Assembly (NCBI GenBank): GCA_019636555.1 | Contig: JAHBXH010000001.1 | Span: 372,001 to 436,000 of the forward strand | From: Phycisphaeraceae bacterium | GTDB taxonomy: Bacteria; Planctomycetota; Phycisphaerae; Phycisphaerales; UBA1924 | Length of the DNA stretch: 64,000 bases | Direction: 5' to 3' | Part shown: positions 43,164 through 50,807 of the stretch, in pieces | Position numbering within the stretch: the first letter of the stretch is position 1 | Layout of the letters: every line of letters begins with the position of its first letter | Position numbers and translations under genes: made by a program | Notes under the pieces: model-generated | Database searches by the model: none | What the model was told of the DNA's origin: nothing | Seen by the model: only the letters and a program-made list of their open reading frames with translations

Positions 43164-44498
43164 ATGCCGCGGGTGTGTTTGGTGGGCATGTCCGGGTTTC
43201 GGGTGCGCGAAAAGGAGATGGGCGCGCTGGGGATGTCGTTGCCGGGGCTGCACGACCGGGCGCAAGCGATCGCGGCGCTGCCGCCGCTCGGACTGCTGAC
43301 CCTCGCAGGAATGACGCCTGCGAATTGGCATGTGAGTTTTCGAGAAGCTCCCGCGGCCGATGAAGCGCTGGTCGAATCGATTGTCTCGGAGAGGCCCGAT
43401 CTGGTCGCAATCTCGGCTCTGACCGCTTCGATTCTCGAGGCGTATGCGCTGGCGGATGCGCTTCGTGTCGAGGGAATTCCGGTCGTTCTGGGCGGGCTGC
43501 ATGTGACGGCGCTCCCGGAGGAAGCAATTGCGCACGCGGATGCGGTCGTGATCGGGGACGGAGAATCAACGTGGAGGGAGCTGCTGCTTCATGCGCAGCG
43601 GGGCGAGTTGCGGCGGATGTATTCGCCGCGTGCGCCGTTTGATCTGCGCGAGGCGCCTCTGCCGCGGCTGGATCTGTTGGGGAAAAGGGAACGGCCGCGC
43701 TACACGATCCAGACCGCGCGGGGTTGTCCGCTCGCGTGTGAATTCTGCGGTGCGAGCCGGCTGCTCGGTCCGTTCCGCGAGAAGCCACTCGAGCAGATCG
43801 AGCGGGAAATTGAAGCGATCAGAGCGCTGCAGCGCCGTCCGCTCGTGGAGTTGGCGGACGACAACACGTTCGCGGGCAGGCGCGATTCGTGCGCTCTCCT
43901 CGATCTGTTCGCGAAATCGGGCATTCGCTATTTCACGGAGGCGGACTGGCGGATCGGTGAGCGGCCCGATGTGCTCGAGCGGCTCGCAGAATCAGGTTGC
44001 GTGCAGGTGCTCTTCGGCGTTGAGACGATGGAGCTGCGCTACAAGGGGATGGGCGCGAAAGGTGCATCGCTCGCGCGGGTCATGGACGCGGCACAGCGGA
44101 TCCAGGAGGCGGGAGTTGCCGCGATCGGATGCTTCGTCGTTGGCGCGGACGGTGAGGACTACGAATCGCTGCAATTGCTGGCGGAGTTTCTCCAAGATGC
44201 GCCGCTCGCGGATGTTCAATTGACCCTGCAGACTCCGTTTCCCGGCACGGCGCTCTCTCGGCGGCTTCGCGCCGAGAACCGTCTGCTGCCCGACCGAGGG
44301 TGGGAGTCGTACACGCTCTTCGACCTGACGTACAAGCCGGACAAGCTTTCGCCGGAGGCGCTCGAGAACGGTTTTCGCCATCTCGTGCGTATGACATTTG
44401 ATCGTGAACCGGCACGGCACCGACAGGAGATTCGCCAATCGGTCTGGTCGAAACGAATGGGCCCTTCAAACTCGAGCCGGAGCGGGGCCGCGGCATGA
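43164..44498 (+). CDS. B12-binding-domain radical SAM enzyme
   Basis: 444 aa from ATG 43164 with TTGGAGG 6 nt upstream. Residues ~1-150 are a cobalamin-binding-like Rossmann domain (ALPPLGLLTLAG, IPVVLGGLHVTALPEEAI, ADAVVIGDGE); the DxHxxG cobalamin-ligand motif is not evident. The radical SAM core has the CX3CX2C cluster motif in RGCPLACEFCGASR near residue 190, with a long TIM-barrel (VLFGVETMELRYKGMGAKG, IGCFVVGADGED). Family members methylate or rearrange unactivated carbons, often in lipid or natural-product synthesis. The product is unknown. The stop overlaps the start of a membrane-protein gene by 4 bp. Confidence 0.85.
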   Translation: MPRVCLVGMSGFRVREKEMGALGMSLPGLHDRAQAIAALPPLGLLTLAGMTPANWHVSFREAPAADEALVESIVSERPDLVAISALTASILEAYALADALRVEGIPVVLGGLHVTALPEEAIAHADAVVIGDGESTWRELLLHAQRGELRRMYSPRAPFDLREAPLPRLDLLGKRERPRYTIQTARGCPLACEFCGASRLLGPFREKPLEQIEREIEAIRALQRRPLVELADDNTFAGRRDSCALLDLFAKSGIRYFTEADWRIGERPDVLERLAESGCVQVLFGVETMELRYKGMGAKGASLARVMDAAQRIQEAGVAAIGCFVVGADGEDYESLQLLAEFLQDAPLADVQLTLQTPFPGTALSRRLRAENRLLPDRGWESYTLFDLTYKPDKLSPEALENGFRHLVRMTFDREPARHRQEIRQSVWSKRMGPSNSSRSGAAA

Positions 44499-45691
44499 CA
44501 ACGCGCAGCGTTGTTATGTGCCTGCTGGGCTCGCGACGCGAAATCGAAGCGATTGCGAATTCGCGCTGGGCGCTGCCCGTGGGACTCCTCTTTGTGTTTT
44601 CGGGAGGCGTCGCGCGGTACTACGACAACGCGTACTTGCCCGCCGAATGGCATGTGCTGCTGCGCGGCATCGGCGTAACGCTGATCAATTCGTTTGTGTT
44701 GTTCGGGTTGGCGTGCGTATTTGCAGCGAAAGCGGACGTGTGGAAGCAGTGGGGCAAGCGCTATCTGGCGTTTCTCGGATTGTTCTGGATCTCGGCGCCG
44801 ATGGCGTGGTTGTACGGCATTCCGTACGAGCAATTCCTTTCGCCGGTCGATGCCGTTCGCGCGAATGCGTGGACGCTCTCGATCGTGTCGGCTTGGCGGG
44901 TGCTTTTCGCGGCGCGAATTCTCTCAAACCTGCTCGGCGTTTCGTTTGCGGCGATGGTGTTTCCGGTTTTGTTCTTTTCGAATGCCGCGGTCTTGGTGGC
45001 GACCTCGCTGATGCCAAGACCGCTCTTTGACCTGATGGGCGGCATGCAGCTGACAGAGGTCGAGCGCGAGATCGCCAACCGGGCGATTGAAACGCAAGCC
45101 GTCGCGACGATCGCGATCATTCCGCTCGCGCTCGCAATGCTTCTTGCCGCGGCGCTTGCCAGGCGAACGGGGGCGATGGCAATCGTTCAAACTTCGACGA
45201 TGCCGAAGGGGGCTCTGGTATTTGCCGGTTCGGCGCTGGTGATTTGGATCAATCCGGCGCGAGCGATGCTGCCGGAGCAGGAGCGGCGGTATCGCGCCGA
45301 AAGCGCACTGCGTGGCGGAAGAATCGAAGAAGGGTTGCGGGAGCTTTCGCGGCATGTTCGGGCCGACTACCCGCCCGCGTGGGAGCCGCCGCCGGTCCTG
45401 CTGTACCAAGAGAAAAACCCGTCGATGGCGAGTATCCGCGAAGCGATCCGGCAGAAACCGCCCGCGCCATGGGTTCTTGATTTGTACGCCCAGAAGAGCC
45501 TCAGAGAGCTGGGGATGAGCATGCACCTCTATGGGCAGCGGATCGAATTCGAGCGACTGCCGGTCGAATTGGAAACGGAGGCCAACGTCCGGGCGCTCCG
45601 CTTTCACCTTGACTTTGATCGGTCATTGTCCTCGGCGGAGCGGCGGGCGCTCGGCGACGCCGTCGAGCGAATAACGCGGAACCGAAAGTAG
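44495..45691 (+). CDS. Polytopic membrane protein of unknown function coupled to the radical SAM gene
   Basis: 398 aa; the ATG overlaps the upstream stop (ATGA), so translation is coupled. About six to seven membrane segments occupy residues ~22-265 (WALPVGLLFVFSGGVARYY, LAFLGLFWISAPMAWLYG, AVATIAIIPLALAMLLAAAL, ALVFAGSALVIWI). The C-terminal ~130 residues are soluble, with Arg/Glu-rich helices and an LYQEKNPSMASIREAIRQ segment. The family is not recognised. Coupling to a B12-radical SAM enzyme suggests action on a membrane lipid or isoprenoid, which is inference only. Confidence 0.6.
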   Translation: MTTRSVVMCLLGSRREIEAIANSRWALPVGLLFVFSGGVARYYDNAYLPAEWHVLLRGIGVTLINSFVLFGLACVFAAKADVWKQWGKRYLAFLGLFWISAPMAWLYGIPYEQFLSPVDAVRANAWTLSIVSAWRVLFAARILSNLLGVSFAAMVFPVLFFSNAAVLVATSLMPRPLFDLMGGMQLTEVEREIANRAIETQAVATIAIIPLALAMLLAAALARRTGAMAIVQTSTMPKGALVFAGSALVIWINPARAMLPEQERRYRAESALRGGRIEEGLRELSRHVRADYPPAWEPPPVLLYQEKNPSMASIREAIRQKPPAPWVLDLYAQKSLRELGMSMHLYGQRIEFERLPVELETEANVRALRFHLDFDRSLSSAERRALGDAVERITRNRK

Positions 45692-45900
45692 GAGAGCACG
45701 GTTTTCTGAAATGAAGTAGAGTCTGTTTTGTAACCGATAGAGCGTGCCCGTCGAACAAGGGAATGGTGAGAATCGTTGTGCAGGGTCGGGGAAACTTGTG
45801 TGCGGAGTTATGTGTCACGGCGGGACGGGGCGCGGTCGAACGCGCCGAGAAAGGGTGCATTCCAATTGGATGGAGGAATGTCCCGGGCGAAGGAGGCACT

Positions 45901-47289
45901 TTGATTCGAGCATCGATGATCAGAACGCTGGGCGGCGCCGCGGTGATCGCGGCAGCGCTCGCGACACAAAGCCGTGGCGTTGAGCCGGCCCGATCGCCCG
46001 ATTCAGCGATCGATTTCCGCGAGACGGTGCAGAAGGGAAAATCAAAGGTCTTTCCGGCCGTCGTTTACATCCGCGTGGTGCGGGAAGACAACGACCGGGG
46101 AGAGAAGAAGGCGCAGCAAATCTCCGGCTCGGGGGTGATCATTTCTTCGGACGGTGAAGTGCTGACAAACTGGCACGTGATCGACAAGGCACAGGACGTG
46201 CGGTGCCTTCTGACCGATGGGCGCGCCTTGCCGGCGACGGTGATCGGGAGCGATAAGGACACGGATCTCGCGCTCATCCGTTTGCGTCAAAAACCCGGCG
46301 ATGCGGCGCTGCCGTTCGCGCAGTTTGGCGATTCCTCCAAGCTTCACGAGGGCGACTTCGTGATGGCGATGGGTGCGCCCTGGGGACTGAATCGTTCGGT
46401 CTCCATTGGGATCGTGTCGTGCGTTCGTCGCTACCTCGAGGGCATCAGCGAGTACAGCCTGTGGCTTCAGACCGACGCCGCGATCAATCCGGGGAACTCG
46501 GGCGGGCCGCTGGTGAACACCGACGGAGAAGTGGTGGGCATCAACGCGCGCGGAACGAGCGGCTCGGCGGAAGGTTTGGGATTTGCGATTCCTTCGGACA
46601 CCGTCTCGGTGCTGATCGCACAGATTCGCCAGTTTTCAAAGGTGAATTGGACGTGGTTCGGCCTGCAGTTGCAGCCACTGCGCGATTTCAACAAGGACAC
46701 GTATTTCGAGGGGGCGACGGGAGTGATGGTCGCAGAGACCGACCTCGATAGTCCGGCGCGAAGCGCGGGGATCCGGCCGCGCGATCGGCTGCTCTCCGTG
46801 AACGGCGCGGAGTTGAGCGGGCTCACCGAGGAGGATCTGCCGGCGGTGCGCCGCAAGCTCGGGCTGTTGCCGAAGAACACGCCCGCGACGTTTGTCGTGC
46901 AGCGCGGCAGCGAGAAGCTGACTGTGGAGATTACGCCGCGGGAAAAAGGCGCTGTTGAGGGCAAGGAGCTGGCGCTCAAGCGCTGGGACATGACCATCAA
47001 GGAAATCAATCAGTTCGACAACCCCGAGCTCTACTTCCATCGCAATCAGGGCGTCTTCGTGCACGCGACGAAGTACCCCGGCAACGCGTCGGGGTCGGGG
47101 CTTTCGGGGAATGACATCATCCTGAAAATCGACGGAAAAGAAGTCGCGACGCTCGCCGATGTGGAATCGCTCCACGCTGAATTGGTCGCAAACGTCGAGA
47201 GCAAGTCTCGCATCGTGCTCACGGTTCTGCGGGGCGGGCTGACGCGGCAGGTTGTGCTGGACTTCCATCGGGACTTTGATCGCGAGTGA
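45901..47289 (+). CDS. HtrA/Deg-type serine protease with two PDZ-like domains
   Basis: 462 aa if read from TTG 45901, which has AAGGAGG four bases upstream; ATG 45916 or GTG 45763 are alternatives. The N-terminus is hydrophobic (IRTLGGAAVIAAALATQS), a likely signal peptide. The triad is intact: His92 (LTNWHVI), Asp122 (DTDLALI) and Ser200 (NPGNSGGPL). Two PDZ-like domains follow (SPARSAGIRPRDRLLSVNG and GSGLSGNDIILKIDGKE). It is a periplasmic protease/chaperone of the DegP class. The next gene, 46 bp downstream, is a large relative without a recognisable triad, the same arrangement as at 30.2-33.4 kb. Confidence 0.88.
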   Translation: MIRASMIRTLGGAAVIAAALATQSRGVEPARSPDSAIDFRETVQKGKSKVFPAVVYIRVVREDNDRGEKKAQQISGSGVIISSDGEVLTNWHVIDKAQDVRCLLTDGRALPATVIGSDKDTDLALIRLRQKPGDAALPFAQFGDSSKLHEGDFVMAMGAPWGLNRSVSIGIVSCVRRYLEGISEYSLWLQTDAAINPGNSGGPLVNTDGEVVGINARGTSGSAEGLGFAIPSDTVSVLIAQIRQFSKVNWTWFGLQLQPLRDFNKDTYFEGATGVMVAETDLDSPARSAGIRPRDRLLSVNGAELSGLTEEDLPAVRRKLGLLPKNTPATFVVQRGSEKLTVEITPREKGAVEGKELALKRWDMTIKEINQFDNPELYFHRNQGVFVHATKYPGNASGSGLSGNDIILKIDGKEVATLADVESLHAELVANVESKSRIVLTVLRGGLTRQVVLDFHRDFDRE

Positions 47290-47335
47290 AGAACGCGGCG
47301 GCGCATCGAGCGGTCGCCTTGAAAAGAGGTGCGGA

Positions 47336-49651
47336 ATGCGGAATTACTTGGGCTTGTGCCTGGTCGTCATGGCGGGTTCGTTGCTGGGAGCCGAGGTGCG
47401 CGCCGTGCAGGAAGGGGAATCGCCCGCCATCAGGAGCGCCAGTCCCGCACCGGCGGAACTGGCTTCGATGATCGCGAAGCTCAAGGGTTCATTTGTTCAG
47501 GTCGAGGTCACGCCTCGCTTTGATGGTGGCGAAGCGCCCTACGACATTCTGACGATGCCCTCGTCGGGCGGTTGTGTTTCGAAGTCGATGGCGGACTCGG
47601 TGTCGGCGAGCTTCATCACCGACTCGTGGAGCGAGGTGATGCGCGAGGAGCGGCCGGTGACGGCGGGCGGCTTTTTGGTCGCGCCCGATCGGGTCTTCAC
47701 CGCCGAGCTGGCCCTGCATCCGCGATTCGTGAAGTCGATCGTCGTGCGCCTGGGCGACGAGGCCGTTGCGGCAACCGTGGACGGCTATCTCGCGGACGAG
47801 CCCGGGATGTTCCTGAAGCTGGAGCGTCCGATCAACGGCGGTAAGCCGCTCTCGTTCGGTGCCGATGCGGGCGAGCCTGCGGTCGGGATCCGGTACAACA
47901 AGATCGACGGGGAGTGGGTTGTCACCGCGTCGGGTGCGCCGGGCGGGGTCATGGTGACGGAACAGGGAAATGCGACCACACGCGGTGCGGGAAACACTTT
48001 GCTCGTCGATCGAGACGACACGCCCGTGACGATCTTGAGCGGCGGTCACCTTCGCGTGGACGGATCGTGGCGGATCGACCCGGCGAAGAAACTGTGTGTT
48101 TCATCGGATCAATGGAGCGACGCGATTGCGAAGATCCGCGAGGCCTCGGAAATGCAGGTTCCGCGCGTGCACATCCAGTTTCGGAGCCCGGCGACCGGCT
48201 CCGAGCGACGGCGCAGCTACTTCCGCGACAGCGACGACGGCGTGCAGACCGAATGGTTCGGCCCGGGCTTGATGGTGGACGACCGAACGATCCTGATCCC
48301 CGCCGGGTTCAATCCAAAGACGACGGCGCGGCTCGAGAAAATCACGGTGCACTTCCCCGGCGGATCGGAAAGGCAGGCGACGTTTGCCGGGAATTTGCGT
48401 GATTGGCAGGGAATGGTCGCGACGTTTGATGAGAGCATCGGAACCGGCGCGAAGCTGCGTGCGGGCCAGGTGACGGATCTTCGGGACCGGTTGCTCGTGC
48501 AGGGGTCGATCGCGGTCAAGGGCGAGACGCGCACGGCGCACTTCGGAACTCAGCGCGTGCGCGACTTTGAGGAAGGCTTCCGCGGGGTGCTCTATCCGTC
48601 GATGACGGCGGTCTCCGGAGGCGGCCGCTGGGACGATCGGGGACTGGCCTACCACACCTTCTTGTTCACGCTCGATGGCGAGATCGCCGCCGTTCCCATG
48701 GGCCGGCGTGACCGATTGAACACCGGCGATCGGTCGTACTCGCGCTCCGGCGACGACAAACTCGTTCCGTCGGATGTCGTGCGCGACGCTTTGCGCCAGG
48801 GAAAGAGCGCATACGACGCCGACAACAAGCCGTTGAGCAAGGAAGATGAATTGCGGCTCGCGTGGATCGGTGTCGAGATGCAGGGAATGAACCCGGATCT
48901 TGCCCGCGCCAACGACATTGTCGAGTTGACCAACGGAGGTCGCAGCGGCGGGATCGTGACGTATGTGTACGCGGACTCACCCGCGGCGCAAGCCGGCATG
49001 CAAGTCGGCGATGTGCTGCTGCGAATTCAGATCGATGGCCAGCCCAAGCCCCTGGAGATCGAGGTTGAGGATAACGGCATGGGCTCGGTCATGGACAGGT
49101 ACTGGGAGTATCTCGATCGGGTGCCCGAGGAATACATGGATCGGATTCCTTCTCCGTGGGGCAACGCCGAGACGCCCGTCATTCGTTCGCTTACCGACAT
49201 GGGCTTCGGCACCGGCTACACGATCGAGGCGGTTCGCGAAGGCAAGACGCTGCAGTTTCCGATGGTCGTGACGCTGGGCCCGTCTCACTACGAAGCCGCG
49301 GCAAAGTTCAAGAGTGAGGACTTGGGATTGACCGTCAAGGACATCACGTACGAGGTTCGCCGTTACTTCCAGATGAAGCCGGAAGATACCGGCGTGATCA
49401 TCGCGAAAGTGGAGCGGGGCGGACGTGCCGCGGTCGCGGGGCTCAAGCCGCTCGAGACGATCAGGTCGGTGAACGACAAGCCGGTCGCGAGTGTGAAAGA
49501 CTTTGAGGACGCCGTGAAAACCGGCGGCGAGTTCAAGATGGCGGTGAAGCGGATGACGCAGGGACGCACCGTTGTTGTGAAGCCGGGTGCCAAGCCGGCT
49601 CAGAGCAGTGAAGAGATGCCGAAATCTGACGAGGACGCCGACGACAGATAG
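47336..49651 (+). CDS. Large PDZ protein with degenerate protease-like domains (pseudoprotease)
   Basis: 771 aa from ATG 47336. A signal peptide (MRNYLGLCLVVMAGSLLGAE) leads into two regions that can be read as decayed trypsin-like domains (~35-260 and ~290-480): TAGGFLVAPDRVFTAELAL stands where LTNxHV is expected, LADEPGMFLKLE replaces the TDLAL segment, and no GNSGGP loop is present. Two PDZ domains follow (SPAAQAGMQVGDVLLRIQID near 560 and AAVAGLKPLETIRSVNDKP near 705). It probably scaffolds substrates for the active protease encoded 46 bp upstream. The C-terminus is Ser/Asp-rich. Confidence 0.7.
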   Translation: MRNYLGLCLVVMAGSLLGAEVRAVQEGESPAIRSASPAPAELASMIAKLKGSFVQVEVTPRFDGGEAPYDILTMPSSGGCVSKSMADSVSASFITDSWSEVMREERPVTAGGFLVAPDRVFTAELALHPRFVKSIVVRLGDEAVAATVDGYLADEPGMFLKLERPINGGKPLSFGADAGEPAVGIRYNKIDGEWVVTASGAPGGVMVTEQGNATTRGAGNTLLVDRDDTPVTILSGGHLRVDGSWRIDPAKKLCVSSDQWSDAIAKIREASEMQVPRVHIQFRSPATGSERRRSYFRDSDDGVQTEWFGPGLMVDDRTILIPAGFNPKTTARLEKITVHFPGGSERQATFAGNLRDWQGMVATFDESIGTGAKLRAGQVTDLRDRLLVQGSIAVKGETRTAHFGTQRVRDFEEGFRGVLYPSMTAVSGGGRWDDRGLAYHTFLFTLDGEIAAVPMGRRDRLNTGDRSYSRSGDDKLVPSDVVRDALRQGKSAYDADNKPLSKEDELRLAWIGVEMQGMNPDLARANDIVELTNGGRSGGIVTYVYADSPAAQAGMQVGDVLLRIQIDGQPKPLEIEVEDNGMGSVMDRYWEYLDRVPEEYMDRIPSPWGNAETPVIRSLTDMGFGTGYTIEAVREGKTLQFPMVVTLGPSHYEAAAKFKSEDLGLTVKDITYEVRRYFQMKPEDTGVIIAKVERGGRAAVAGLKPLETIRSVNDKPVASVKDFEDAVKTGGEFKMAVKRMTQGRTVVVKPGAKPAQSSEEMPKSDEDADDR

Positions 49652-49746
49652 GCACCCGGCGCGGTTCAGGTTCCTTGCCGCATATCTGCGCGCGGCCTCT
49701 CGGCACCGAAAACCGAAAGTCCCGCGGGGCGACGACTAGAGCGGTT

Positions 49747-50424
49747 TCAGTCTTTGCGTAGCGAGTAACCGCAGTGGCGGAAGCAGTTGGCGGCGTCGGA
49801 TGGGGAGATCTGGTCCAGGACCGACTGCATCGCCTTCCACAGAGCTTCTTTCGTGCGGCATGCCAGCGATCGCAGCAGCTGCTTGATCTTGGCAAAGACC
49901 ATCTCGATGGGATTCAGATCGGGCGAGTACGGCGGCAGGAACTCCAGCCGCGCTCCGCGTGATTCGATCAGCGTTCGTGCCTTCTCGCTCTTGTGGCTCG
50001 ACAGGTTGTCGAGGATCACCACGTCCCCCGGCTTGAGTTCGGGCACGAGCACCTGCTCGACGAACGCGTCGAAGACATCACGGTTGATCGCCCCGTCCAC
50101 CACCGTCGAGCAACGAACGCCGCCGATGCCCAGCGCCCCGATCAGCGAGGTCGTCTTCCAGTGGCCGTGCGGCATCTTGGCTACCAGCCGCTCGCCACGC
50201 GGCGCCCGCCCCCGCAGCCTGGTCATGTTGGTCTTGGCCCAGGTTTGGGGTGGGGTCTCGTCCAGGAAGATCAGGCGGCCGGCGTCGAGTCCGGCTTGTC
50301 CGGTCTTCCACTCTTCGCGGCGTTCTGCGACATCCGGGCGGTCCTGCTCCTGCGCGTGGATTGTCTTTTTTTGAACGACCATCCGAGCTTCTGGAGAACG
50401 CGGCAGATCGCCGATTCGGCACAC
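49747..50424 (-). CDS. IS630 transposase, catalytic (DDE) part, orfB
   Basis: 225 aa as an open frame; it is probably read by -1 frameshifting from orfA at the A7 run (50366-50372) and not from its own start. The catalytic residues are present: Asp in LIFLDETPPQTW, Asp in VVILDNLSSHKS and Glu in YSPDLNPIEMVFAKIKQLL. The order and spacing are those of IS630/Tc1-mariner DDE enzymes. The reading frame is intact. Confidence 0.9.
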   Translation of the reverse strand: MCRIGDLPRSPEARMVVQKKTIHAQEQDRPDVAERREEWKTGQAGLDAGRLIFLDETPPQTWAKTNMTRLRGRAPRGERLVAKMPHGHWKTTSLIGALGIGGVRCSTVVDGAINRDVFDAFVEQVLVPELKPGDVVILDNLSSHKSEKARTLIESRGARLEFLPPYSPDLNPIEMVFAKIKQLLRSLACRTKEALWKAMQSVLDQISPSDAANCFRHCGYSLRKD

Positions 50425-50693
50425 TGCACCCCCAGGCGCTCACGCAGTTCCTTCAGCGTGGCGTCGGGCTGCTCCCGGACCAGCACGGCCAGACGCTCGT
50501 GGTCGATCTTGCGGACCCCACGCGAGCCCACCTTCCGCGGCCCGGCTTCGCCGCTCTCGGTGAGCCGCTGCTTGACGCGACGGGCCCATGCCGGGCTGAC
50601 CTCGAACAGCCGCACGATCTGGCTGGTGGTCATGCCGCGTTTGTACGCCCGAATGATCCGATCCCGAAGATCCTGTGAGTACGCAGCAGCCAT
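50271..50693 (-). CDS. IS630 transposase, DNA-binding helix-turn-helix part, orfA
   Basis: 140 aa from ATG 50693; an upstream TTG at 50801 would begin in the terminal repeat. The paired helix-turn-helix region is typical: DLRDRIIRAYKRGMTTSQIV, RLFEVSPAWARRVKQRL, then LKELRERLGVQCAESAICRV and LQKLGWSFKKRQ. The A7 slippery run follows at FKKR, where orfB continues in the -1 frame. It binds the terminal repeats. Confidence 0.88.
   Translation of the reverse strand: MAAAYSQDLRDRIIRAYKRGMTTSQIVRLFEVSPAWARRVKQRLTESGEAGPRKVGSRGVRKIDHERLAVLVREQPDATLKELRERLGVQCAESAICRVLQKLGWSFKKRQSTRRSRTARMSQNAAKSGRPDKPDSTPAA
50366..50372 (-). other. A7 slippery run, predicted -1 frameshift site of the IS630 transposase
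   Basis: Seven A residues on the transcribed minus strand (TTC AAA AAA AGA in the orfA frame). OrfB is open in the -1 frame through this point and lacks a start codon of its own with a good ribosome-binding site. Ribosomal or transcriptional slippage here would give the full transposase. Confidence 0.65.
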
Positions 50694-50807
50694 CCGTGCA
50701 GCTCCAACTCGGCGCCACTCCGACGCCGAACTCAAGCTACACCACAAACCCCGTTCGCGCAACCCGACCGTGCGCCGTACAGGCGCTACGAAATCATGCA
50801 AGCCGCT

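Noticed and set aside
49747..50801. IS630 transposase considered a pseudogene because it is split
   Set aside because: The split coincides with an A7 slippage site, both parts are open and all DDE residues are present.
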